This document shows positions 1 to 9,926 of a stretch of 64,000 bases of DNA, one piece after another (the stretch's first letter is position 1; every line of letters starts with the position of its first letter). The stretch is taken from the NCBI RefSeq assembly GCF_002105755.1, contig NZ_CP020821.1, positions 4,650,001 to 4,714,000 of the forward strand, read 5' to 3'. Under the pieces are notes generated by a model. That model was not told where the DNA came from. It searched no databases and worked only from the letters and a program-made list of their open reading frames with translations. Origin of the DNA: Mycobacterium colombiense CECT 3035. Lineage in GTDB: Bacteria; Actinomycetota; Actinomycetes; Mycobacteriales; Mycobacteriaceae. Position numbers and translations under genes: made by a program.

Positions 1-2
1 GT

Positions 3-833
3 TCCTCCGGCGCCGCCGCGCTGACGGGCTCCACCGCGCCGATACGTCTGGTGCTGGATGCGCAGAACGTCAAGATCACTTCCCGAAACGTCGTGGCGCA
101 GACCAAGACCGGGTCGGCTCACGACGTCGTCGTGGTGGGCGCGCACCTGGACGGCTCGCGCGCCGGGCCCGGCATCAACGACGACGGATCAGGGGTGGCC
201 GCCGTCCTGGAGACGGCGCTGCAGCTGGGTCCGCTCGCTCCGGTGAACAACGCGGTGCGGTTCGTGTTCTGGGGCGCCGACCTCGACGGCCGCAACGGCG
301 TCCTGGACTACGTGTTCGGCATGGACCGCGACCAACTCAACGACATCGCGCTGTACTTGAACTTCACCATGCTGGGTTCGCCGAACGCCGGATTCTTCAC
401 CGACGACGGCGATCAGTCCGGGCCGCCCGGCCCGGGTGTCTCGCCCGCGGATGTGCCCGAAGGCTCGGCCGGCATCGAACGCACCCTGTCCGGTTATCTG
501 AACCTCGCCGGCAAGCGGCCCGCGGACATGCCGTTGGACACCCGGGCCGACTACCACCCCTTCATGATCGCGGGCGTGCCCGTCGGCGGGATGACCACCG
601 GATCCTCGCAGCCGAAAACGCCCGTGCAGGCGCGGCTGTGGGGCGGCCAGGCCGGCGTGGCGTTCGACCCGAACTTCCAGGGGCCACGCGACACCGTCGA
701 CAACATCAACCGGGAAGCGTTGGCCGTCATGGGTTCCGGCGTCGGATTCGCCGTGGGCAGCTACGCCGAGTCCATCGGCGGGGTCAACGGTGTGCCGCCA
801 CACAATAAGAGGCATCGCAGCCGGGTGCCGTAA
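3..833 (+). CDS. lpqL: LpqL-type M28 zinc aminopeptidase, C-terminal part (5' end outside window)
   Basis: The reading frame is open from base 3 with no start in context, so this is the C-terminal part of a gene entering from the left. The M28 signature is visible: VVVVGAHLDG supplies the first zinc ligands (His, then Asp in GINDDGSG). VLETALQLG and a YHPFMIAGVPVGG segment containing a late His ligand follow. The family comprises secreted or lipoprotein aminopeptidases of about 500 residues; about 276 residues are present here. It precedes an lpqM-like gene, as in M. tuberculosis where lpqL and lpqM are neighbours (from memory), but a DUF222 gene lies between them here. The signal peptide cannot be seen. 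Confidence 0.85.
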   Translation, partial: SSGAAALTGSTAPIRLVLDAQNVKITSRNVVAQTKTGSAHDVVVVGAHLDGSRAGPGINDDGSGVAAVLETALQLGPLAPVNNAVRFVFWGADLDGRNGVLDYVFGMDRDQLNDIALYLNFTMLGSPNAGFFTDDGDQSGPPGPGVSPADVPEGSAGIERTLSGYLNLAGKRPADMPLDTRADYHPFMIAGVPVGGMTTGSSQPKTPVQARLWGGQAGVAFDPNFQGPRDTVDNINREALAVMGSGVGFAVGSYAESIGGVNGVPPHNKRHRSRVP

Positions 834-891
834 CCGCGCCGTCCATAGCGCGACCCTGCCAAAAAGTTTGAGTCAGTAGAGACTGATATAC

Positions 892-907
892 TCGAACACA
901 TGTTCGA
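892..907. promoter_or_regulatory. LexA (SOS) box overlapping the DUF222 start codon
   Basis: TCGAAC-ACAT-GTTCGA is a perfect inverted repeat matching the mycobacterial LexA box pattern TCGAAC-N4-GTTCGA. With one flanking base each side it extends to CTCGAACA/TGTTCGAG. The ATG start of the downstream gene (900-902) lies inside the spacer, so LexA bound here would block transcription initiation or elongation. Several 13E12/DUF222 genes are reported to be LexA-controlled in M. tuberculosis, which agrees with this placement. Confidence 0.85.
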
Positions 908-2402
908 GGACGTGCGTGCTCGGTTCGACGAGGAGTTCGAGCGTTGCTATCCCTCGGCGACGCCGGTGTCGGCGGGTCTGTTGGGGCGGATCGGTGCGGC
1001 CGCGCGGGCGGAGAATCGAGCGGCTGCCGCGCAGCTGGTCGCGATCGGTGAGTTGTTTGCCTATCGGTTGTCGCGGTGTGCGGAGTGCGAGGAGTGGGCG
1101 GTCGATACCGAGGCGGCGGTGAGTGCGGAGGTGGCCGCGGCGTTGCGGATCGGGCAGGGGTTGGCCGCCAGTCGGGTGCGCTATGCCCGGGCGATGCGCG
1201 AGCGGCTGCCGAAGGTGGGTGCGGTGTTCGCGGCCGGGGATATTGATTACCGGATGTTTCAGACGATGGTGTTCCGCACCGATTTGATCACCGACAAAGA
1301 CGTGTTGGGTGCGGTGGATGTCGCGCTGGCCGCCAACGTCACCCGGTGGCCGTCATTGAGCCTGGGCCGGTTGGCTGCGCAGGTGGACAAGGTGGTGGCG
1401 CATGCTGATGCCGATGCGGTGCGGCGCCGCAAGGAGCGCGTGGCCGATCGCGCGGTGTGGATTGCCGATGCGGGTGAGGGCATGTCGCATATCGAGGGCA
1501 GTCTGCTGAGCCTGGATGCGCATGCGTTGGATCAGCGGTTGGATGCGTTGGCGGCAACGGTGTGTGAGCATGATCCGCGTAGCCGTGAGCAGCGTCGCGC
1601 TGATGCGTTGGGGGCGTTGGCGGCCGGCGCGGATCGGTTGGGGTGTCGGTGCGCGCGATCGGATTGCGGGGCCGGTAAACGGTCCGCGGCGGGCCCGGTG
1701 GTGATTCATGTGATCGCCGAGCGGGCCGTGTTGGATGGTGGTGGTTCGACGCCGGCAGTTCAAATCGGTGCGGAGGGGTTGATCGCGCCGGAGCTGCTGG
1801 CCGAGCTCGCGGCCTCGGCCAGGGTGGTGCCGTTGGTGCACCCCGGTGACGCTGCTCCCGAGTCCGGTTATGTGCCCTCGCGGGCGCTGGCCGATTTCGT
1901 GCGGTGCCGGGATCTGACGTGTCGCTGGCCGGGCTGTGACCGCCCGGCCACCGACTGCGATGTGGACCATACGATCCCGTACGCCGAGGGTGGGCCCACG
2001 CATGCGTCGAATCTTAAATGCCTTTGCCGCACACATCATTTGGTGAAAACTTTCTGGGGCTGGCGAGATACCCAGCTGCCCGACGGCACGCTGATCCTGG
2101 CTTCCCCGTCGGGGCAGGTCTACGTCACCACCCCGGGCAGCGCCCTGCTGTTCCCCAGCTTGTGTCTGGCCACCGGCGCGATACCGGCGGCCGAAGCCGA
2201 CCCGCCCCCGGATTACTGCGCCGACCGCACCGCCATGATGCCCAGACGCCGCCGCACCCGCGCCCAAAACCGCGCCGCTCGCATCGCCACCGAACGCATG
2301 CACAATCGCGAGGCACGGCAACCGAAACGTCGCGGCCGCGAGGCCGCCTACTTCGGTCCCGCACCGCCGGCCGAAGGTGACGGTGATCCACCGCCCTTCT
2401 AA
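900..2402 (+). CDS. DUF222 / 13E12-repeat family protein with C-terminal HNH nuclease domain
   Basis: The protein has 500 residues. The N-terminal two thirds is the DUF222 helical domain typical of mycobacterial 13E12-repeat proteins. The C-terminal part holds an HNH motif (around residues 340-385) with paired cysteines and histidines: CRDLTCRWPGCDRP, then DVDHTIPYAEGG and NLKCLCRTHH. This predicts a metal-dependent DNA endonuclease fold. The C-terminus is a basic Arg-rich tail. The ATG at 900 sits inside a LexA box, so DNA damage should induce the gene. These genes are multi-copy and mobile-like in mycobacteria, and this copy separates lpqL from lpqM, which suggests insertion. The biological role of the family is unknown. 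Confidence 0.88.
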   Translation: MFEDVRARFDEEFERCYPSATPVSAGLLGRIGAAARAENRAAAAQLVAIGELFAYRLSRCAECEEWAVDTEAAVSAEVAAALRIGQGLAASRVRYARAMRERLPKVGAVFAAGDIDYRMFQTMVFRTDLITDKDVLGAVDVALAANVTRWPSLSLGRLAAQVDKVVAHADADAVRRRKERVADRAVWIADAGEGMSHIEGSLLSLDAHALDQRLDALAATVCEHDPRSREQRRADALGALAAGADRLGCRCARSDCGAGKRSAAGPVVIHVIAERAVLDGGGSTPAVQIGAEGLIAPELLAELAASARVVPLVHPGDAAPESGYVPSRALADFVRCRDLTCRWPGCDRPATDCDVDHTIPYAEGGPTHASNLKCLCRTHHLVKTFWGWRDTQLPDGTLILASPSGQVYVTTPGSALLFPSLCLATGAIPAAEADPPPDYCADRTAMMPRRRRTRAQNRAARIATERMHNREARQPKRRGREAAYFGPAPPAEGDGDPPPF

Positions 2403-2509
2403 TACCGTGCCGCAAGGAGCATGTTTGCTGGATCCCCCCATTCCCGCTGCCGGGTATGGTCGACGCCTCTAGGATGAGTCTCCTTGATGCTGCCCTATAG
2501 CCGGTCGGG

Positions 2510-3967
2510 ATGAGGTTGGTCATGAATAGCGCTGCGCTCAGGTCGGCGATCGTCTGGGCAGCGGCAGCACTCCTGGTCGCCGGCTGCACGACGTTCGTCG
2601 ACGGGCGCGCGCTGTCGATGCTCAACGACCCCTTTCTGGTCGGGGGACTGCCCGCGACCAACGGACCCAGCGGAATCCGTTCGAACGCGCCCCCTCCCAC
2701 CGGCAAGGTGCTCAACACCGACAACGGGCCGATCGACAACCTGGCGCTGTTGTCGGTCAACGACATCGAGGACTACTGGCAGTCGGTGTACGACCAATCG
2801 CTGCAGGGCAAGTTCGTTCCGATCAGCAAGATGGTGTCCTACAACTCCAGCGATCCGCGCAGCCCGATCGTGTGCCACAACGAGACCTACAAGCTCGTCA
2901 ACGCCTTCTACACCGGCAAGTGCAACCTGATCGCCTGGGACCGCGGGGTATTCATGCCCATCGCGCAGAAGTACTTCGGTGACATGTCCGTCACCGGTGT
3001 GCTGGCACACGAATTCGGTCACGCGCTGCAGCAGATGGCGAAGCTGGTGACCCGACGCGACGCCACCATCGTCCGCGAGCAGCAGGCCGACTGCTTCGCC
3101 GGCGTCTATCTGTACTGGGTCGCCGACGGCAAGTCGCCGCGCTTCACGCTGAGCACCGCCGACGGGCTCGACCACGTGCTGGCGGGGATCATCACCACCC
3201 GTGACCCGGTGATGGACAGCGAGACCGAGAACGACGACGCCCACGGGTCGGCCCTGGACCGCATCAGCGCCTTCCAGATGGGTTTCCTCAACGGCGCCTC
3301 GGCCTGTGCGGCGATCAACCGCCACGAAATCGAGCAGCGCCGCGGTGATCTGCCAAACGCGTTGCGGGTGGACAACTCCGGGGCGCCCGAGACCGGTGAG
3401 GTGCCGATCAACCAGGACACCCTGTCGAATCTGATGGAGCTGCTGGGAAAGATCTTCGCCCCGGCCAACCCGCCGGCTCTGTCCTACCAGCCCGCGGATT
3501 GCCCCGACGCCAAGGCCACCCCACCGGCGTCCTACTGCCCGGCCACCAACACCATCGTGATCGACTTGCCCGGGCTCGCCGCCATGGGCACGGTCGCCGA
3601 CGAAAAGCAGCAGACCCTGCCGCAAGGCGACGACACCGCGCTGTCCGTCGTGATGTCGAGATACGCGCTGGCGGTGCAGCACGACCGCGGCCTGCCGATG
3701 CAGAGCCCGTGGACCGCGTTGCGGACGGCATGTCTGACCGGTGTGGTGCATCGCAAGATGGCCGAGCCGATCGACCTACCCTCGCACAACCAATTGCTCT
3801 TGACCGCAGGTGATCTCGACGAGGCGGTGGCCGGCCTGCTCACCAACCGCCTAGTGGCCAGTGACGCGGACGGCACCAGCGTGCCGGCCGGTTTCACCCG
3901 GATCGCGGCGTTCCGCGGCGGCGTGACCGGCAACGCGGACGCCTGCTACTCCCGCTATCCCGGATAA
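2510..3967 (+). CDS. lpqM: LpqM-type lipoprotein metallopeptidase
   Basis: This 485-residue secreted lipoprotein has a hydrophobic signal ending in the lipobox LLVAGC, with the lipidated Cys at about residue 26. A zinc-protease HEFGH motif lies at residues 167-171. Downstream, EQQADCFAG carries the probable third ligand, as in the neutral zinc metallopeptidase (YpfJ-like) group. It is predicted to be membrane-anchored and face outside the cytoplasmic membrane. The ATG at 2510 was chosen; a second in-frame ATG at 2522 would still leave a signal peptide. The length matches the roughly 500 residues of M. tuberculosis LpqM (from memory). The substrate is unknown. Confidence 0.88.
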   Translation: MRLVMNSAALRSAIVWAAAALLVAGCTTFVDGRALSMLNDPFLVGGLPATNGPSGIRSNAPPPTGKVLNTDNGPIDNLALLSVNDIEDYWQSVYDQSLQGKFVPISKMVSYNSSDPRSPIVCHNETYKLVNAFYTGKCNLIAWDRGVFMPIAQKYFGDMSVTGVLAHEFGHALQQMAKLVTRRDATIVREQQADCFAGVYLYWVADGKSPRFTLSTADGLDHVLAGIITTRDPVMDSETENDDAHGSALDRISAFQMGFLNGASACAAINRHEIEQRRGDLPNALRVDNSGAPETGEVPINQDTLSNLMELLGKIFAPANPPALSYQPADCPDAKATPPASYCPATNTIVIDLPGLAAMGTVADEKQQTLPQGDDTALSVVMSRYALAVQHDRGLPMQSPWTALRTACLTGVVHRKMAEPIDLPSHNQLLLTAGDLDEAVAGLLTNRLVASDADGTSVPAGFTRIAAFRGGVTGNADACYSRYPG

Positions 3968-3973
3968 CGAGGA

Positions 3974-4843
3974 TCAACCTATTTCGGCGAGCCGGGGAAT
4001 CACCTCGTCGCCCAGGCGGCGGATGAAGCCGACCGGATCGGGATTACCGGGGAACGGACCGGCATTGACCAGCTCGATGCCGAGATCGGCGTAGCCCTCG
4101 ACGGTCCGGAAATACCCGTCGAGGTCCTCGAACGGATCGACGAAATAGCCGACCGTCTTGCGGATCTCGCCAGGGTCGCGTCCGACCGCGTCGCAATGAC
4201 GGTTGAGGACCTCGATCTTGTGCTTGATCGCGTCGACTTCGGTCACCGTGGAATTCCACACGTCGGCGTATTGCGCGACCAGACGTAGCGTCTTCTTCTC
4301 GCCGTCCCCGCCGATCAGCACCGGGGGGCGCCGAATCGGTTGTGGCGCACAGATTGTCTCGGCGAGCTGATAATGCTTGCCTTCGTACGGGCCGTCGTTA
4401 TCGCTCCACATCTGCCGACAGATCTGCAGCGTCTCCTCGAGCATCTCGAAGCGCCGGCTCACCGGCGGATACGGGAAGCCCAGGGCGGCGTGTTCCCGGT
4501 CGTACCAGGCCGCGCCGAGCCCCAACATCGACCGGCCCTGCGACAAGACGTCCAGCGTCGTGACCGCCTTGGCCAGCAGTCCCGGATACCGGTAGGTGAC
4601 GCCGGTGACCAACAGGCTCAGGTCGATTGTTGCCGTCTGCGCGGCCAAGAAGCCCAATGACGTGTACCCCTCGAGGAACGGATCTTCCGCCCGTCCCATG
4701 GCTTCCATCTGGAAGAAGTGGTCGGCCAGGGTGAACAGGGTGGCGCCGCCCTGCTCGGCGGCCTTGGCCGCATCGGCCAGCGTCGGGCCCAGCCTCGCCG
4801 GGTCTCCGGGCAGAAAGTCGATGAAGTGCACTCCTACTTCCAT
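3974..4843 (-). CDS. LLM-class F420-dependent oxidoreductase
   Basis: The 289-residue protein has a luciferase-like monooxygenase (TIM-barrel) fold, starting MEVGVHFIDFLPGDP. It contains LADHFF near the N-terminus, a ...RYPGLLAKAVTTLDVLSQGR segment, and GLGAAWYDREH. In mycobacteria this family usually uses coenzyme F420 rather than FMN, so F420-dependent reduction or oxidation of a small organic substrate is likely. It lies 16 nt downstream of a MarR regulator on the same strand, so the two form an operon in which the enzyme is probably induced by a ligand of the regulator. M. tuberculosis has a different gene (Rv0420c) at this position, from memory, so the pair is accessory. Confidence 0.85.
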   Translation of the reverse strand: MEVGVHFIDFLPGDPARLGPTLADAAKAAEQGGATLFTLADHFFQMEAMGRAEDPFLEGYTSLGFLAAQTATIDLSLLVTGVTYRYPGLLAKAVTTLDVLSQGRSMLGLGAAWYDREHAALGFPYPPVSRRFEMLEETLQICRQMWSDNDGPYEGKHYQLAETICAPQPIRRPPVLIGGDGEKKTLRLVAQYADVWNSTVTEVDAIKHKIEVLNRHCDAVGRDPGEIRKTVGYFVDPFEDLDGYFRTVEGYADLGIELVNAGPFPGNPDPVGFIRRLGDEVIPRLAEIG

Positions 4844-4859
4844 TGTGGCACCTGTCCTT

Positions 4860-5294
4860 TCATTGTTCGGTCAAGCGCTCGAGCAGTGAGAGCGCGTCGA
4901 CGATGACCCGCCGCTCGGACTCGGTGTAGCGCTCCTGGATGGTGCGGGCCAGCCACTCCTCACGGGCGCGCCGGTCGCTTTCGGCGCGCCTCTTACCCGC
5001 CGCGGTCAACGAGACCACTTGGCGCCGGCCATCATTCGGATCCGGTGCGCGCTCGACGAGCCCGCGTTGGCCCAGCGCGGCCAGGATGGTGGCCATCGAC
5101 TGGGGGCGGACCTGCTCGGCGCCGGCCAGAGCGCTGGCCGACGACGGCCCGTCCTTCCATAACCGGGTGAGCACCGCCGTCTGCGACGGAGTCAGACCGT
5201 CGACCGCGATGTCCTTCAGTCGGCGCCGTAGCCTGCTGAAGACCACCCGGATATCGCGTGCCGCCGTCACGGCGGAGTCGCTGATGCCATCCAC
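4860..5294 (-). CDS. MarR-family transcriptional regulator
   Basis: The 144-residue protein has a winged helix-turn-helix. LTPSQTAVLTRLWKDGPSS leads into ALAGAEQVRPQSMATILAALGQRGLVER, and the wing follows at DPNDGRRQVVSLT. The GTG start at 5294 fits a leaderless promoter (-10 TAGGCT at 5301-5306). The gene is the first of a two-gene unit with the F420-type oxidoreductase. Symmetric GACAG/CTGTC sites overlap its own promoter, so autorepression relieved by a small phenolic or xenobiotic ligand is the simplest model. The ligand cannot be told from sequence. Confidence 0.88.
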   Translation of the reverse strand: MDGISDSAVTAARDIRVVFSRLRRRLKDIAVDGLTPSQTAVLTRLWKDGPSSASALAGAEQVRPQSMATILAALGQRGLVERAPDPNDGRRQVVSLTAAGKRRAESDRRAREEWLARTIQERYTESERRVIVDALSLLERLTEQ

Positions 5295-5300
5295 GACACC

Positions 5301-5346
5301 AGCCTAAATTAGACAGGCAGAACTGTCCAGTTTTAACTGTCTAATT
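5301..5346 (-). promoter_or_regulatory. Leaderless promoter and operator of the marR-oxidoreductase unit
   Basis: On the minus strand a -35-like TGGACA (5324-5329), a 17-nt spacer and -10 TAGGCT (5301-5306) stand 6 nt before the GTG start, which is typical of mycobacterial leaderless mRNA. Overlapping it is a perfect 10-bp inverted repeat, AATTAGACAG (5307-5316) with CTGTCTAATT (5337-5346). Inside lie GACAG/CTGTC (5312-5327) and CAGTT/AACTG (5328-5339). The outer arm also covers the stop codon of the neighbouring hydrolase gene. Confidence 0.7.
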
Positions 5347-5973
5347 GCGGCCGAGCAGCTGCAGTGCCGCGTCGACGGCCAACGCCGGCACGTTCAACGT
5401 CTTGGACCGCAGATCGTGGCGGGCACTGGCGATCTCGACGACCGCGGTCGTCCCGGCGATCAATGCGGCGGCGGCGCGCAGTTCGTCGGGCGTGCCGAAC
5501 GGATCCGAGGTGCCGTGCGTGAACACCGTCGGCACTGTGATGTCGGGCAGATGCTCGGTGCGGGCGCGTTCGGGTTTGCCCGGGGGGTGCACCGGATAGG
5601 AGAACAGTGTCAGCACGTCCACCGCGGCCTCCCCGGCCGCGACCACCATGGACGTCTGCCGCCCGCCGTAGGAATGTCCACCGGCGATCAGCGGGCCGTC
5701 GGCAAGGCCGCGGCACAACGTGATGGCCTCGACGATGCCGGCCCGGTCGGTAGCGGCGGACCCGGAGGGCGGGCCGCTGGGCCGGCGGCGGCGGTAGGGC
5801 AGGTTGTAGCGCACCGCGAGCCAGCCGCGCTGCGCCCATTCATCGCAAACCTGTTGCAGCAGAACGGAATCCCGGTTGCCGCCGGCGCCATGTGTCAGTA
5901 CCACCACGCCCTTGGGGCTACCCGAGGGTTCGTGCGCAATACCCGCGATCTGATCGAGGAGGCGGGCGTTCAT
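5341..5973 (-). CDS. Alpha/beta hydrolase, Tex30/KANSL3-like (Rv0421c-type)
   Basis: The 210-residue cytosolic hydrolase has the oxyanion segment VVVLTHGAGGNRDS, the nucleophile elbow GGHSYGGRQ (Ser), an Asp in HGTSDPFGT, and a late His in SARHDLRS, so a complete triad is visible. It is the last gene of the thiamine operon: its ATG (5973) overlaps the thiD stop as ATGA, so translation is coupled. Rv0421c holds the same place in M. tuberculosis (from memory). The substrate is unknown; the operon position hints at a link with thiamine precursors, but that is inference only. Confidence 0.82.
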   Translation of the reverse strand: MNARLLDQIAGIAHEPSGSPKGVVVLTHGAGGNRDSVLLQQVCDEWAQRGWLAVRYNLPYRRRRPSGPPSGSAATDRAGIVEAITLCRGLADGPLIAGGHSYGGRQTSMVVAAGEAAVDVLTLFSYPVHPPGKPERARTEHLPDITVPTVFTHGTSDPFGTPDELRAAAALIAGTTAVVEIASARHDLRSKTLNVPALAVDAALQLLGRN

Positions 5974-6797
5974 GACAGCCGAAACAGCGGGGAGACGGGG
6001 CCGTGGCCGTGGCCCAACGGGTAAGCGGCGCGCAGACATTCGGTCACCCACCGCTTGCCGAACGCGACGGCATCGGGCACCGAGAAATCGTGCGCCAGCG
6101 CGCACGCCACGGCGCTGGCGAGCGTGTCGCCGCCACCGTGGTCGTTGCCGGTGGCGACGCGCTCCGCGTCGAACTCGTGGAAATCGGCGCCGTCGTAGAG
6201 CAGGTCGCAACTGCGATCCGACGACCGCAGGTGGCCGCCCTTGACCAGAACCCACCGCGGCCCCAGCGCATGCAGCGCCTTGGCGGCCGCCCGCTGCGAC
6301 GCCGGATCCACCACGTCGATGTCGACCAGCAGCCGCACCTCGTCCAGGTTCGGTGTCACCAGCGTTGCCAACGGAAACAGTTGATCGCGAAGCGAATCCA
6401 GGGCGGCGGGCGCCATCAGCGCATCACCATGCATGGACGCGGCCACCGGATCGACGACGAGCGGAACCGTCAACCCGAGCCGGCGCCAGGTGCCGGCCAC
6501 GGTGTCGATGATGCGCGGCGATGCCAGCATCCCGGTCTTCGCGGCCTGGATGCCGATGTCGCCGGCCACGGCTTCGATCTGGCCGGCGACGACATCATCG
6601 GGCACCTCGTGAAAGCTCTGCACGCCCAACGTGTTCTGCACGGTCACCGCCGTCACCGACACACACGCATGCACTCCCAGCAACGCCATCGTGCGCATGT
6701 CGGCTTCGATACCTGCGCCGCCCCCGGAGTCCGACCCCGCAATGGACAGCACTCGCCGCGGCGTCGTACCCGGCGCGGGTAGCGGCAGGAATGTCAC
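5970..6797 (-). CDS. thiD: Hydroxymethylpyrimidine / HMP-phosphate kinase ThiD
   Basis: This 275-residue ribokinase-fold enzyme phosphorylates HMP and HMP-P to give the pyrimidine half of thiamine. It carries AGSDSGGGAGIEADMRT (residues 19-35), the substrate-binding AAKTGML segment, VTPNLDE, and VLVKGGH. The C-terminal anion-hole loop reads NDHGGGDTLASAVA, where many homologues have GTGC; an Asp in place of Cys seems usual for actinobacterial ThiD. It lies 70 nt downstream of thiC and is presumably co-transcribed under the TPP riboswitch. A dispersed repeat fills most of that gap. Confidence 0.92.
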   Translation of the reverse strand: MTFLPLPAPGTTPRRVLSIAGSDSGGGAGIEADMRTMALLGVHACVSVTAVTVQNTLGVQSFHEVPDDVVAGQIEAVAGDIGIQAAKTGMLASPRIIDTVAGTWRRLGLTVPLVVDPVAASMHGDALMAPAALDSLRDQLFPLATLVTPNLDEVRLLVDIDVVDPASQRAAAKALHALGPRWVLVKGGHLRSSDRSCDLLYDGADFHEFDAERVATGNDHGGGDTLASAVACALAHDFSVPDAVAFGKRWVTECLRAAYPLGHGHGPVSPLFRLS

Positions 6798-6813
6798 TGG
6801 GCGAGATGGCGGC

Positions 6814-6867
6814 GACCCGCTGCGCCCGGCTGCGCCGCGCTTGCGATCACCGCGGCCGCGCTTGCGA

Positions 6868-6870
<3 letters not shown>
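6814..6870 (+). repeat. Dispersed GC-rich repeat, copy 1, with partial internal duplication
   Basis: The 35 bases at 6814-6848 (starting GACCCGCTGCGCCCGGCT and ending GCGCTTGCGATC) match the reverse complement of 56200-56234 at 34 of 35 positions. The last segment, CCGCGCTTGCGATCA, is repeated immediately at 6856-6870 and runs into the thiC stop codon. It occupies nearly all of the 70-nt thiC-thiD gap. It looks like a short REP-type element; no coding role is seen. Confidence 0.75.
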
Positions 6871-8526
<1,656 letters not shown>

Positions 8527-8530
8527 TCAT

Positions 8531-8613
8531 CTCCCTACGCCGGCATTACCCGGTCAGGTTCCTACGGTCGACGGCCCCGAGCCGTCCTCTCAGCGCACTC
8601 GGCGTGCGCTCCC
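8531..8613 (-). ncRNA. TPP (THI-box) riboswitch upstream of thiC
   Basis: Read on the minus strand, the hallmark blocks appear in order: GGGAGC, GCTGAGAGGA (CTGAGA at 8588-8593), a P3-like hairpin GACGGCTC...GGGCCGTC, then GAACCTGACCGGGTAA followed by TGCCGGCGTAGGGAG. The last block contains the ribosome-binding site AGGGAG at 8531-8536, so TPP binding should hide it and stop thiC translation. A -10-like TATGAC at 8616-8621 places the transcript start near 8610. Confidence 0.95.
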
Positions 8614-8732
8614 GCGTCATATGGATGGGTCCGCACGCGACGTTACCCCCACCCCGGACCGAGTGACATGGCTGACGGGCTTTTCCGCCGGGGCGGTAGC
8701 CGAGGGCATTCCCGGAGTGGAAAAATGCAAAC

Positions 8733-9440
8733 GTGCAACAGCGCAGGCGAACAGGGGAATCGTCATCCGAGGGGGGCGGCGCGCGATTTTCCGAGCCCAC
8801 CGAGCCGGCCCCCGGGTATCTGAACATCGGAGCGTTCCGCTTCTTCTTCGTCGGGCAGCGCTGGGAATGGTCCGACGAGGTCGCCAGGATGCACGGTTAC
8901 GAACCGGGGGAGGTCGCGCCGACGACCGAACTGCTGATGTCGCACAAGCATCCCGACGATCGAGCGCATGTGCAGGAGCTGCTCGACCACGCCCTGCAGT
9001 CCGAGGAGTCGTTCTCGAGCCGGCACCGGTTCATCGACACCGCGGGCGCCGTGCACGACGCGATCGTCGTCGCCGACCGCATGCTGGACGAGTCGGGCGC
9101 CGTGCTGGGCACCGAGGGTTACTACATCGACCTCACCAACACGTTCGACGAGACCCGCAAGGCGGTGCTCGATACCGAACTGCCGGACCTGTTCGAGAGC
9201 CGCGCGGCCATCGAACAGGCCAAGGGCGTGCTGATGTCCGTGTACCGAGTCAGCGCCGAGCAGGCGTTTCGCGTGCTGCAGTGGCGGTCGCAGGAGACCA
9301 ACGTGAAACTGCGTGCACTGGCCAAGCAACTGCTCACCGAGGTCGCCACCCTGCCGCCTCCGACGGCCGCCCTGCAGAGTCAGTTCGACCATTTGCTGCT
9401 GACCGTGCACGAGAGGATTCCGCCCGAGCACATCGGGTAA
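8733..9440 (+). CDS. PAS-ANTAR RNA-binding signalling protein
   Basis: The 235-residue protein has a PAS fold at about residues 38-138 (WEWSDEVARMHGYEPGEV, then YYIDLTNTFDE) and a C-terminal ANTAR three-helix domain at about 150-203 (RAAIEQAKGVLMSVYRVSAEQAF). ANTAR domains bind paired hairpins in nascent RNA and antiterminate transcription, and here PAS would be the sensor. The GTG at 8733 is the most upstream start and lacks a clear Shine-Dalgarno, so the true start may be later. It is divergent from the thiC riboswitch and is followed by STAS and kinase-phosphatase genes, suggesting one signalling module. No such gene lies beside thiC in M. tuberculosis (from memory). Confidence 0.82.
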   Translation: MQQRRRTGESSSEGGGARFSEPTEPAPGYLNIGAFRFFFVGQRWEWSDEVARMHGYEPGEVAPTTELLMSHKHPDDRAHVQELLDHALQSEESFSSRHRFIDTAGAVHDAIVVADRMLDESGAVLGTEGYYIDLTNTFDETRKAVLDTELPDLFESRAAIEQAKGVLMSVYRVSAEQAFRVLQWRSQETNVKLRALAKQLLTEVATLPPPTAALQSQFDHLLLTVHERIPPEHIG

Positions 9441-9484
9441 CCAGCGAATCGGTAAACGAGCAGTTCGGCCAGGGGTTAGTCTCT

Positions 9485-9547
9485 GGTATCTGCGATGCGC
9501 GCCCGCGCATCCCCGCCGCGTCGTCGGGCTTAGCGGCTGCAGATACC
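9485..9547 (+). promoter_or_regulatory. Nested inverted repeats before the STAS gene
   Basis: The outer arms GGTATCTGC (9485-9493) and GCAGATACC (9539-9547) pair perfectly over 9 bp. Inside the 5' half lies GATGCGCG-CC-CGCGCATC (9494-9511), an 8-bp hairpin. As RNA this would form a structured leader ending two bases before the possible TTG start at 9550. It lies between the PAS-ANTAR gene and the STAS gene. There is no U-run, so it is not a standard terminator. Confidence 0.5.
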
Positions 9548-9549
9548 CG

Positions 9550-9926
9550 TTGACTGCGGCGAAAGGCGTGAGGTTGTTGGCCGTCGAACACGAGGCTCAC
9601 GACGACGTCGTGATCGTGAGCGTCAAAGGCGATGTCGACTCGAGTAATGTCGGTGAGCTCGCCGCTCACCTGGCCACCGCGCTCGAGCTTGCCTCGGCGC
9701 AGCCCATCCGACCGGTGGTGATCGACTTGCAGGCTGTTGATTTCTTCGGAAGCGCAGCGTTGAACGCCGTGCTCGACTGCCACGAGGACGCAAAAGCCGG
9801 CGGGACGTCGATTCGACTGGTCGCCGACCACGACCAGGTGCTGCGGCCGATCCAGGTCACGGAGTTGGACCGGGTCTTCGACATCTACCCGACGTTCGCC
9901 GCGGCATTGCAACGAAGACGACAGTG

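Noticed and set aside
9494..9511. A consensus ANTAR target hairpin
   Set aside because: Read with a 6-bp stem the loop is CGCCCG, which lacks A at position 1 and G at position 4, and there is no second matching hexaloop.
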